From: JAQGMV01 sp050260255
Lineage (GTDB): Bacteria > Pseudomonadota > Gammaproteobacteria > Burkholderiales > SG8-41
Length of the DNA: 38,120 bases
Assembly (NCBI GenBank): GCA_050260255.1
Contig: JBLNBW010000164.1
Coordinates: 1-38,120, forward strand
Direction: 5' to 3'
Below the pieces are notes generated by a model. The model ran no database searches, was not told the DNA's origin, and saw nothing but the letters and a program-made list of their open reading frames with translations. Within the stretch, counting starts at the first letter, position 1. Each line of letters starts with the position of its first letter. Below, piece by piece: positions 24,975-32,798 of this stretch. The position numbers and the translations under genes were made by a program.

Positions 24975-26921
24975 GTGAAACTCGCTCGTATGCGTCTGTT
25001 CAACTTTCGGTCATTTGGTCCAGAGCCCGCGGATATCGACCTGGACAACATGACGTTCCTGCTTGGCCCTAACGGAACGGGAAAGACGGCAATCCTCCAG
25101 GCGCTTGCCCGCATGTTCAGCCTCGACCCCACGCAACGAAGAATCAGGCGCTCCGACTTCCATGTCCCGGCCGATGAGACTCCGGAGAACGCTCCGGAAG
25201 AACGGGAGCTGTGGATCGAGGCGGACTTCGAATTTCCCGAACTCGAGCAGGATGGCGCAGGTGAGACCGACCTCCCGGCGGTGCCTGGGAACCTTGCACA
25301 CATGCAACTAGTTGCGGAAGACGGTCCCGCCCAAGTTCGCTTTCGGCTCAGGGCAACGATCGATCAGGACGATGACATCGAAGAGAACTTTACCTACGTT
25401 ACCAGCGAAGACGAAGATGGGGTCCCTGTCGAGGAAAGTCGTGTATCGAAACAGGACAGAAATGCGATCCAGGTTCACTACCTCCCCGCTCGGCGCGATC
25501 CGGCTGACCACATCTCCTACTCTGCCAATGCAATGCTGGGACGGGCGTTGCGCTCGGCGGACTGGAGCGCCGAGCGTGAGCAGGTCAGCGCCCTTACAGA
25601 CCAAATTGGTGACGAACTAACGGAGAACGCAGCAATCGACGGAATAGCCGCGGCATTGACCGAACAGTGGAGTACTCTGCACAAGGGCGCGTACTACGCG
25701 AATCCGTCGGTCTCGTTCAGTGGAAACGAAATTGAGAACCTTCTTCGCCACCTAAGCATTGGGTTTACACCCGGCCACGGAGAATCCATTGTTGATTTCG
25801 ATAGGTTGAGTGATGGCCAGCAATCCCTCCTCTACATCTCACTCGTGCTGGCCATGCACAGCATCGGGAGCAAGGTCTTGAGCGGTGAACTGGCGGGGGC
25901 GTTCGACATTGACAAGTTGCGGCCGGCCGTCTTCACGCTCATCGCAATCGAAGAACCTGAGAACAGTCTGTCGCCACACTATCTCGGGCGCGTCGTCAAG
26001 ACGCTTACCGCGTTCGCCGAAGGACAGGACAGCCAGGCCCTGGTGGCAACGCACTCACCCTCGTTGCTGCGCCGAGTCCCGCCGGAGTCTGTCCGATACC
26101 TCCGCCTGAGTGCGGCGCGGACCACAGTCGTCAAGAGTATCGAACTGCCGGAGGATGAGTCAGCACAGAAGTTTGTCCGCGAGGGCGTCCAGGCCTTCCC
26201 GGAGCTGTACTTCTCTCGTCTTGTGGTCCTGGGTGAAGGGGATAGCGAACAGGTCGTTCTGCCCCGCCTGCTCGAAGCGCGAGGCATCCTCGCTGACGAT
26301 GCATCCATTTCTGTCGCGCCGCTCGGAGGCCGACACGTCAATCACCTCTGGCGGCTCCTGAACGGGCTCGGCATCCCCCATGTCACGCTGCTGGACCTGG
26401 ATGTCGCGCGCCATCAGGGCGGATGGGGCCGCATCAGGTACGCCGCCAGGCAGTTGCTGAACTACGCCGACATCGATGGCAACGACCTGACGCAGGAGGA
26501 GATCGACTGCATTCCCGCATGGAACTCCGACGACGGAATCATCGTTGACGACCAGGGCTGGATTGCCCGGCTGGAGGCGTTCGGCGTCTTCTTCTCCGCG
26601 CCGCTCGACCTCGACTTCATGATGATGACGCACCACCCGGAGGCGTACCTCGTTGACGACGACGAACTGGCCGCGCCTGAAGAAGACACGGTCAAGGCGG
26701 TGCTTGGCAAGAACCACGATGTGCTAGGTAATCAGTACACCGAAGAGGAGCAAACCTACCTCGATGCCTACCACCGCAGATTCAAGCTGGACAGCAAGCC
26801 CACCTGGCACATTCGGGCGATGGCGGGCATGGATCACGACGCTTTAGTCGAGGCCATGCCCGAAGTGCTCGAGCGCATGTTCGACTCCGTCGAGGCGAAG
26901 CTGGCGGACCTGCCCGAATGA
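24975..26921 (+). CDS. gajA: Gabija protein GajA (OLD-family ATPase with TOPRIM nuclease domain)
   Basis: A 648-residue OLD-family protein. The ABC-type ATPase has Walker A GPNGTGKT at 31-38, signature LSDGQQS at 278-284, Walker B LIAIEEPENSL around Glu326/Glu327 and switch ATHSPSLL at 358-365. The C-terminal TOPRIM nuclease domain shows Glu421 in GEGDSEQ and Asp474-x-Asp476 in LLDLDVAR. In characterised Gabija systems GajA is a nicking endonuclease restrained by nucleotides and complexed with GajB. Translation starts at GTG 24975, supported by AAGGAG upstream; no better ATG precedes the first beta strand. The stop overlaps the gajB start in ATGA, so the pair is coupled. It is somewhat longer than the best-known GajA (about 580 residues). 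Confidence 0.92.
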   Translation: MKLARMRLFNFRSFGPEPADIDLDNMTFLLGPNGTGKTAILQALARMFSLDPTQRRIRRSDFHVPADETPENAPEERELWIEADFEFPELEQDGAGETDLPAVPGNLAHMQLVAEDGPAQVRFRLRATIDQDDDIEENFTYVTSEDEDGVPVEESRVSKQDRNAIQVHYLPARRDPADHISYSANAMLGRALRSADWSAEREQVSALTDQIGDELTENAAIDGIAAALTEQWSTLHKGAYYANPSVSFSGNEIENLLRHLSIGFTPGHGESIVDFDRLSDGQQSLLYISLVLAMHSIGSKVLSGELAGAFDIDKLRPAVFTLIAIEEPENSLSPHYLGRVVKTLTAFAEGQDSQALVATHSPSLLRRVPPESVRYLRLSAARTTVVKSIELPEDESAQKFVREGVQAFPELYFSRLVVLGEGDSEQVVLPRLLEARGILADDASISVAPLGGRHVNHLWRLLNGLGIPHVTLLDLDVARHQGGWGRIRYAARQLLNYADIDGNDLTQEEIDCIPAWNSDDGIIVDDQGWIARLEAFGVFFSAPLDLDFMMMTHHPEAYLVDDDELAAPEEDTVKAVLGKNHDVLGNQYTEEEQTYLDAYHRRFKLDSKPTWHIRAMAGMDHDALVEAMPEVLERMFDSVEAKLADLPE

Positions 26922-28582
26922 TCGCTGTAGAACAGTGGTCGCCCGCGGACGGCCTTTCCCTTGAGCCGAATGCGCTCACAGCGGCAAAGGAGATCAATCG
27001 CAACCTCGCTCTGACTGCAGGCCCTGGAGCGGGGAAGACAGAGATGCTGGCGCAGCGCGCCGACTATTTGCTGCGCACAGGGATGTGCCGGTACCCCAAG
27101 CGCATCCTGGCGATCTCGTTCAAGGTTGATGCCAGCCAGAACCTGAAAGCACGTGTCAGGAAGCGCTGCGGACCGGAACTGGCGGCACGCTTCGACAGCC
27201 ACACGTTTCATGCATTCGCGAAACGCATCATCGACCGCTTCAGACTGGTCCTCACCGGACAGGACGCGCTTGATCCGGACTATGCGGTCGGTCCGCGCCG
27301 GGTCCAAAGAAGATCAATCACGTTCAACGACATGGTGCCCCTCGCGGTCGAGATCGTGGAGTCAAGCCAGATCGCGCGCAACGCAATCAGACAGACCTAC
27401 AGCCACGTGTTCCTCGATGAGTTTCAGGACTGCACTGACGTGCAATACCAGCTCATCAAGGCGTGCTTTCGGGGTACGAGTGCCAGGCTGACGGCAGTGG
27501 GAGACACGAAGCAGAGGATCATGGGATGGGCCGGTGCGCTTGAGGGTATCTTTGAGACCTACGCGGAGGATTTCGAGGCCCACTCACTCAACCTCTATCA
27601 GAACTTCCGGTCTGCGCCGAGGCTCCGCCGCATGCAGAATGCGATGGTGCGCGTCATGGACCCTCCCGCCGCGCTCGACGATGACGACCTGCCCGGCCAT
27701 GCGGGCGAGATCGAAGTTCTGCGCTTCGACGACGATGATGACGAGGCAAATGCTCTCGCCGACGCCGTGCGCGGCTGGATTGACGACGAAGACGTTGATC
27801 CTTCGGAGATCGCGGTGCTGGTAAGCAAGCAGCAGAACCTGTACGGTCAGAAGCTGCGTGCCGCGCTTGACGCGCAAGGGGTGCCCTTTCGGGACGAGGA
27901 TGAAGTCCAGAATCTGGCATCGGAGCCGGTTGCGAAGCTCATCGTGGACTTCCTTCTCATTGCCGCAGGGCAGCGACAGCCAGCCGCCTATCGACGACTT
28001 CTCGACCTCGTTGTGTTCGAGCGGGGACTCGATCCAGAACGCGAGTATCAGGCGCGTTCCCGGTGGGATCGCTTCGTCGCGGGCGTCAGGCAAAGGATCG
28101 CGATAGGCGAGACCGACCTTGCAGACCTCGACGATCTCCAAATCATCGTTAACGAGCTGCTCGATATCGTCGGGCGCGATGCCGCAGTCGGGCTCTCGCC
28201 CGCCTACGCGCAGGGAGACTACTTGCAACAGCAGATCGAAGCAACGATAGGCCGTGCGCATGCATTGCTATCGAGTAGCGAGAACACGGCCACAGCGCTA
28301 GCCTCGTTCTCCGGAGATCGTGCAGTGCGCATCATGTCGATCCACAAAAGTAAAGGTTTGGAGTTCGACACTGTAGTTGTGCTGGGCGTCGAGAAGCAAA
28401 CCTTTTGGGGCGAAGAGGAAGCCGAACGCTCTGCGTTCTTTGTCGGCATCTCGCGAGCCAAACGTCGTTTGTATCTGACCGTCTGTGATCGCAGGAATAA
28501 ACCAGACGGGGCAAACAGTCACTGGAGCGTCCAGAGGATCGAACATGATGAGTTCGTCGGATACGCGACGCCCTATCTGTAA
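26918..28582 (+). CDS. gajB: Gabija protein GajB (UvrD-like superfamily 1 helicase)
   Basis: A 554-residue SF1A helicase. All main motifs are visible: Walker A AGPGAGKT at 34-41, motif II FLDEFQDCT, motif III VGDTKQRIMGWAGA, motif IV LYQNFRS, motif V IMSIHKSKGLEFDTVVVLG and motif VI FVGISRAKRRLYLT. In Gabija, GajB is thought to sense DNA ends or unwound DNA and to stimulate GajA cutting. The ATG at 26918 overlaps the gajA stop. No terminator is evident after the stop at 28582; about 60 bp on begins the truncated HNH copy. Confidence 0.93.
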   Translation: MIAVEQWSPADGLSLEPNALTAAKEINRNLALTAGPGAGKTEMLAQRADYLLRTGMCRYPKRILAISFKVDASQNLKARVRKRCGPELAARFDSHTFHAFAKRIIDRFRLVLTGQDALDPDYAVGPRRVQRRSITFNDMVPLAVEIVESSQIARNAIRQTYSHVFLDEFQDCTDVQYQLIKACFRGTSARLTAVGDTKQRIMGWAGALEGIFETYAEDFEAHSLNLYQNFRSAPRLRRMQNAMVRVMDPPAALDDDDLPGHAGEIEVLRFDDDDDEANALADAVRGWIDDEDVDPSEIAVLVSKQQNLYGQKLRAALDAQGVPFRDEDEVQNLASEPVAKLIVDFLLIAAGQRQPAAYRRLLDLVVFERGLDPEREYQARSRWDRFVAGVRQRIAIGETDLADLDDLQIIVNELLDIVGRDAAVGLSPAYAQGDYLQQQIEATIGRAHALLSSSENTATALASFSGDRAVRIMSIHKSKGLEFDTVVVLGVEKQTFWGEEEAERSAFFVGISRAKRRLYLTVCDRRNKPDGANSHWSVQRIEHDEFVGYATPYL

Positions 28583-28639
28583 CCGGGGCAAGGCGAGCGT
28601 GACGTCGGGGATTGTCCCGAAGGTTTAAGATTTTCGCCC

Positions 28640-28987
28640 TGCGCGGCCTCCGGCTGGCGGATCATTCTCCCGGACAACGAAACCGCGATGGTGGGAGCTG
28701 CGCACATCATCCCCTTCGCCGAATCCCACGACGACGATCCGCGCAACGGCATCGCCCTCACGCCGTCCTTCCATTGGGCGATGGACCGCAAACTCATCGC
28801 GCCTGGCCCAGATTACAAGTGGCACGTCTCTACGACGCTCGACAAGCGCTTCGCCGACAACAAGCCGCTACTGGATCTCGCCGGTCAATCGCTTATCTTG
28901 CCGAAGGATAAGAAGATGTGGCCACGCGAGGATGCGTTGCAGTGGCGGGCAAACTGCCTACTAACCGGCGTGGTAAGCAATGGATAA
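28640..28987 (+). pseudogene. Truncated second copy of HNH endonuclease C-terminus
   Basis: The first 309 bases align without gaps to codons 206-308 of the HNH gene at 23961. The HNH residues remain (AAHIIPF, DPRNGIAL, PSFHWAMDRK), but the N-terminal two thirds are absent; sequence similarity stops abruptly at 28640, before which the in-frame sequence is unrelated. At the other end similarity ends after LQWR and a different tail follows to the stop at 28987. An in-frame ATG at 28688 could start only a fragment, with no ribosome binding site. Almost all base differences from the full copy are silent, so this copy was under selection for most of its separate history. Confidence 0.88.
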
Positions 28988-29333
28988 GGACGTGTACATA
29001 GGGGCAATAACGATTGCCACCTTTTGCGTTCTTATCTATCAGCGCTCGGTCGAGCCGGAGGGTGCGCCACGAACATCTATAGCCCAACCGACGTATCAGG
29101 GCTATCAAATTCATCAGCCTTATCTAAGTTCTCCGACTTATCTACACGCCCCTCAATACTCTACTCAAACTTTTGCCGGTTATAGATGCACGGTAGACTG
29201 CTCTGGTCATCAAGCAGGCTATGATTGGGCTGAAGAACATGACATTGATGATCCGGAGGAGTGCGGCGGCAATTCGCAGTCGTTCATTGAGGGCTGCCGC
29301 TCGTACGTAAAAGAACAGTACGGACTGGAGTGA
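28980..29333 (+). CDS. Small protein with N-terminal membrane helix and four-Cys domain
   Basis: A 117-residue protein of unknown function. Residues 5-20 (VYIGAITIATFCVLIY) are hydrophobic and probably a membrane anchor or uncleaved signal. A low-complexity linker rich in Tyr, Gln, Pro and Ser follows. Residues 67-113 form a compact domain with Cys70, Cys74, Cys95 and Cys106 and the pattern CTVDCSGHQAGYDWAEEH, then SFIEGCRSYV. Similar C-terminal stretches occur in hypothetical proteins of other bacteria as I recall, without known role. The ATG at 28980 overlaps the end of the HNH fragment and lacks a clear Shine-Dalgarno. Base composition is more AT-rich than in the Gabija genes. Confidence 0.75.
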   Translation: MDKDVYIGAITIATFCVLIYQRSVEPEGAPRTSIAQPTYQGYQIHQPYLSSPTYLHAPQYSTQTFAGYRCTVDCSGHQAGYDWAEEHDIDDPEECGGNSQSFIEGCRSYVKEQYGLE

Positions 29334-29550
29334 ACGCGATGTCGGTGATCATTCAGTACATGCGACGGTGGTGCTCGAGAACATCGCAATCTAGTCTCGT
29401 CCCGGCTGACGCGGCTGCGCGCACCCCGCTCTCCTTCTTAAGGGACAGTCCCCAAACGAAAAAATCTCAAAGCCCGCTAGCCGCTCAGCAAGATTTACCG
29501 CTGCCGCGGCAAGATACTCTAGACTGACGGCAAACTAACCGGGGGAAACG

Positions 29551-29955
29551 ATGGACCCTATCAGCCTCGCGTTTACATTCTTAATGCAAAATCCCGACAA
29601 GGCGGTGGCCGGTGTACAACAACTGACACGCCCCGGAAATGTCAACGTGTCGAAAATGAAAGAAAGCTTTGCAGACTTGTCGCGTGGAATATTGAACTGT
29701 TACCACAGGACAGCACGCTTCCAGTTATCCGATATCATTCAAAAACCTTGGATTCGAGAGGCGCAGTATGGTGCGGACAATTCTGCTCTCATTCGTATCC
29801 AATACACCGGGTTAACTGCGTCCAACTACCAGATGGTGGTTGCTGTGCTTGGCAGAGGCACTCAAATACGTACCGCCGTCATCACCGATAGTGCGGTCGT
29901 GCCCTACAGCAAACGGTGTGAATTAGAACAGTGGACCGACGCTAGTAATAGGTAA
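29551..29955 (+). CDS. Hypothetical protein, 134 residues
   Basis: I do not recognise this family. The start is well supported: GGGGGAAACG directly precedes the ATG at 29551. The sequence looks like a soluble alpha/beta protein, with LIRIQYTG, YQMVVAVLGRG and IRTAVITDSAVV as likely strands in the second half and a helix-rich first half. No membrane segment, cysteine cluster or catalytic motif is obvious. It is convergent with the coiled-coil Mrr gene, with a hairpin between the two stops. The gap before it (29334-29550) contains only a weak 65-codon frame. Confidence 0.7.
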   Translation: MDPISLAFTFLMQNPDKAVAGVQQLTRPGNVNVSKMKESFADLSRGILNCYHRTARFQLSDIIQKPWIREAQYGADNSALIRIQYTGLTASNYQMVVAVLGRGTQIRTAVITDSAVVPYSKRCELEQWTDASNR

Positions 29956-30006
29956 ATAAATTGTCATTCTAGCTGTGGCAAAGTACGGGGCAGAATCCCT
30001 TGGTTC

Positions 30007-30028
30007 CGTGGCATTCTGCGATGCCACG
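30007..30028. terminator. Hairpin between convergent genes
   Basis: CGTGGCAT and ATGCCACG form a perfect 8-bp stem with a 6-nt loop, placed between the stops of two convergent genes. It could end transcription from both sides. No T-run follows on either strand, so intrinsic termination is uncertain. Confidence 0.4.
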
Positions 30029-30034
30029 ACATAT

Positions 30035-31630
30035 TTACGCATCGCTCGGTAATACAATCCTCGCCATCACTCCGACTTGCTGGAGCAGATAGAGCAAACC
30101 CCCGCCATCAACAAGTTCAATTGGCTTGTCTTTCGAGAATTCAAACGCATCACGCCCATACCCACTCGTACAAACTAGAATGCCTTTGTTTGCACCTTCG
30201 TTGAGCATGGTGCCATATAGATCTCTGACTGCAGAAACGCCAACGGTGTCTTTGTAGCGTTTACATTGAATTACGACTTTCCCGCCGAGGACGGGTCTTG
30301 TGTCGAATGCCACGGCATCTACTCCGCCATCCTTGGTTGAACGAGTGAGCTTTGTATCGAGACCCATCCGCGTAAAGAGATTGCTCACTAGGTTCTCAAA
30401 TTCGAACGGATTGAGGTCCATTAGATTAGGACGACTGTCTAGTTCTCCCAGCACGTCACCTTGCTCTACGAAACGCTTATCGACCATATCAAATTCGACG
30501 ATCGGCTTCACAGCTTGTAGCTCGTCTGGTCGCGGTGATACGCTCGCTCCTAGGTTTCTCAAGCATGCGCGCATATCGATCCTGGCGAGGTCTAGGCCTT
30601 GGAATCGGTCTGTGGTCGTCCGGACCGATACAAGGCACGGGTTTATAGGTTGTCCGGTCGCAGGGTCAATGTCTTCGACATAGCCGTTGAATGCGACTAC
30701 CTCGACGTGTCCGTGATGGTCTGCTTCTAATACCTCGTGGATGGTTCGAAGGGCAACCGCCGCCACCACGTCTTGATACAGAGCTTTTCGGTCGCCCTTT
30801 TTCCGCTGCTTTGCTTCAATCCGGTCCCCTGATTTGACGTACCGAAATGACTCAACGTCCGGTACCACCTGTATAGTCGGCAATTGATACTCGACAACAA
30901 GCTCCCTAGATTCCGCGACGTAAGCCAACCTGAACTGTTGGGGGAATCCTTCCGGGTATTCCGAACGCGTCAAGACGAGCGTGTTGTATGCGACTACCGC
31001 ATCGGGATCACCTTCTAGATATCGCGTCTGAAGATCTGTCACCTCAGCGTTTCTTTGTCTGACCTTCATCAAAAACTCTTGCCTATTCTTTTCGTATTGC
31101 TGTCTATCAGCAGCCAATCGCTGCTCGCGCGTCGCGATTCTGACTTCGAATGCAGCTAACTCAGCTCTGTATTGACCCTCTGCCTGCGTTGATCGTCGAC
31201 TATGGCGCCCCTTTGCTCCGGGGATGAGCTTTGTGAAGAAGCCGAGTGGCTTAGGCAGCATCTTGATTGGTTTAGGCGGTACCGTTTTCAATTCATCTGG
31301 AATCTCATATTCCGGATATTCCTCACTTAGCCTGAGCACGTCGAAGTCGATTCGATCATTTGTGTTCAACGTGTGGCCAAGGATCGCGCTTAAATCAGAG
31401 AGGCACTCTTCCAGAGCCTCGTTCTTTTCCTCTACGTCTAAGTTGCGCTCCTCAAGATATCTCTTCTTTTCCTCTCTAACAGCGATGACGCGCATTCGCG
31501 CCATGTGCTTCTCTTGTGCGATTTGCATACGCAGTTGCCTCTTGCGCTCAGCCTCCGCACGCCGTTGGGCCCGCGCTGCCTCTTTCGCCATAGCGCTAAC
31601 AAATGCGCCCAGTCCTGTCCTCCGCCCCAT
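30035..31630 (-). CDS. Mrr-type restriction endonuclease with long coiled-coil N-terminus
   Basis: A 531-residue protein. Residues about 10-80 and 150-200 are strongly charged and helical (Arg/Glu/Lys/Gln-rich), predicted coiled coils. A middle domain of unknown type spans about 210-395. The C-terminal 129 residues are an Mrr catalytic domain starting LNPFEFENLVSNLF, with Asp438 in GGVDAVAF and Gln455-x-Lys457 in VIQCKRYK. Mrr enzymes cut methylated or otherwise foreign DNA; the coiled coil may mediate oligomerisation. It is the last gene of the minus-strand arm, 17 nt after the EVE-HNH gene, and convergent with the 134-residue orphan. Confidence 0.88.
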   Translation of the reverse strand: MGRRTGLGAFVSAMAKEAARAQRRAEAERKRQLRMQIAQEKHMARMRVIAVREEKKRYLEERNLDVEEKNEALEECLSDLSAILGHTLNTNDRIDFDVLRLSEEYPEYEIPDELKTVPPKPIKMLPKPLGFFTKLIPGAKGRHSRRSTQAEGQYRAELAAFEVRIATREQRLAADRQQYEKNRQEFLMKVRQRNAEVTDLQTRYLEGDPDAVVAYNTLVLTRSEYPEGFPQQFRLAYVAESRELVVEYQLPTIQVVPDVESFRYVKSGDRIEAKQRKKGDRKALYQDVVAAVALRTIHEVLEADHHGHVEVVAFNGYVEDIDPATGQPINPCLVSVRTTTDRFQGLDLARIDMRACLRNLGASVSPRPDELQAVKPIVEFDMVDKRFVEQGDVLGELDSRPNLMDLNPFEFENLVSNLFTRMGLDTKLTRSTKDGGVDAVAFDTRPVLGGKVVIQCKRYKDTVGVSAVRDLYGTMLNEGANKGILVCTSGYGRDAFEFSKDKPIELVDGGGLLYLLQQVGVMARIVLPSDA

Positions 31631-31647
31631 CTCCTTCCCCCGCTCCC

Positions 31648-32643
31648 TTAATTGGTGCTCTTTGCGCCAAGAGAAACAAGGGCGCGCAAGAACACAGAAT
31701 TTCTGTGAAAGTCCAGAAATCTTCTCTGACCTTCTGAGAACGCGCCCACATTGACCTTTTCCGTTGTGACGACACCCATACGACTCAGGGATAGATCGTT
31801 TGCCACCGGGGAGACAAGCAAGTCACCATTGTCTTCGAAAGATATAAAGCCGCGATCGAAGAGGTGGTCAATGCTGGGCGTCAAGAGCAAGCCGTTTTCG
31901 CCGTTCAGGCGCTCATCGCTCGTCTTGCAATCGCGCCACGGCTTGCAGTGACTTGCCCGTAGGTGCTCGGGTCGGTCAACCTTCGTGATACGGCAGAAGC
32001 GTTCTACGCGCTGCACGTTCTTTCGGAATTCGCCCTGACCGCGCCGTGCGAGGATCAGCTGCTGCTTTTCGGTTTCCGATAGGGCGGCGTTGCGCGCAAT
32101 CTCCGACTGTAAGTGCTCTTCCCACTCAACTAGCGGCTTTTCGTACACGATCGGCAGATCGCCGGCAGCCGTCATCTGCATTAGTTCCGTTACCTGGGGT
32201 CCGGCTAAATTGGCGAGAGCCTGCATAAGCCCCTCGGGGACAGCGGTTAGGTAGACCGACTGGAGGCCGCGGCCGTCAGGCAGAAGCGGTGAATATCGCT
32301 GCGGCAGAAACGGCGCAAGCGTCGTCATATGGTCGGCTGGCCTGGCGGGAATAATGAGATCGACATAGCGAACATCGATCCGCCAGCCGATGTTCTCCCA
32401 GTTTGGCCCGGCGGCGCCGAATTCCGGCGGCTTGGGTGCTTCGTAGCAATACGAGTGGGCGACCGCAACGGCGCGGATGTAGGTATCGGCGAAGGACAGT
32501 ACGAGATCACCAGGCGATACTTCGCGCATGAACTCGTAGAAGGGATTCCTATCCCCGTTCGCCTTGCGCTTGGGCGACCAAAGATAGCCGCCCGCCCTTT
32601 CCTGGCGGTAGGTTTGATTTTGGTTTACCCACCAGTAGCGCAA
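31648..32643 (-). CDS. EVE-like/HNH modification-dependent endonuclease
   Basis: A 331-residue protein. The N-terminus, MRYWWVNQNQTYRQE and then GYLWSP, with PGDLVLSF near residue 45, is typical of EVE/PUA-like domains that read modified bases. The C-terminal HNH_2 domain shows the Cys in RFCRITKV, ASHCKPW with the first histidine, NGLLLTPSIDHLFDRGFI with Asn and the last histidine. EVE-HNH fusions are regarded as type IV (modification-dependent) restriction enzymes. It is 17 nt upstream of the coiled-coil Mrr gene on the same strand, so the two nucleases are probably co-expressed. The gap to the next upstream gene is 155 nt. Confidence 0.88.
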   Translation of the reverse strand: MRYWWVNQNQTYRQERAGGYLWSPKRKANGDRNPFYEFMREVSPGDLVLSFADTYIRAVAVAHSYCYEAPKPPEFGAAGPNWENIGWRIDVRYVDLIIPARPADHMTTLAPFLPQRYSPLLPDGRGLQSVYLTAVPEGLMQALANLAGPQVTELMQMTAAGDLPIVYEKPLVEWEEHLQSEIARNAALSETEKQQLILARRGQGEFRKNVQRVERFCRITKVDRPEHLRASHCKPWRDCKTSDERLNGENGLLLTPSIDHLFDRGFISFEDNGDLLVSPVANDLSLSRMGVVTTEKVNVGAFSEGQRRFLDFHRNSVFLRALVSLGAKSTN

Positions 32644-32798
32644 TTCGTCCGTCCCTAGGTAGAGTGCTTGTTATGCTTATTAAATTTCCACGTCGACTTC
32701 GAATGTTACTCGGACTTCCGTGATTGCCTCGTGCTCGTCGCCAGCCTTACTAGTCGGCACCGCGCACAGGGAAATACCGCCACTCCATGCTTCGGTCG

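Noticed and set aside
21150..29500. 15-mer GCAAGATTTACCGCT found near 21150 and near 29490
   Set aside because: One such match is about what chance gives in a window of this size, and flanking bases differ.
29330..29527. 65-codon frame after the four-Cys gene
   Set aside because: It begins at a GTG overlapping the previous stop without its own binding site, has no recognisable content and runs through a short GGGAC-A-GTCCC palindrome.
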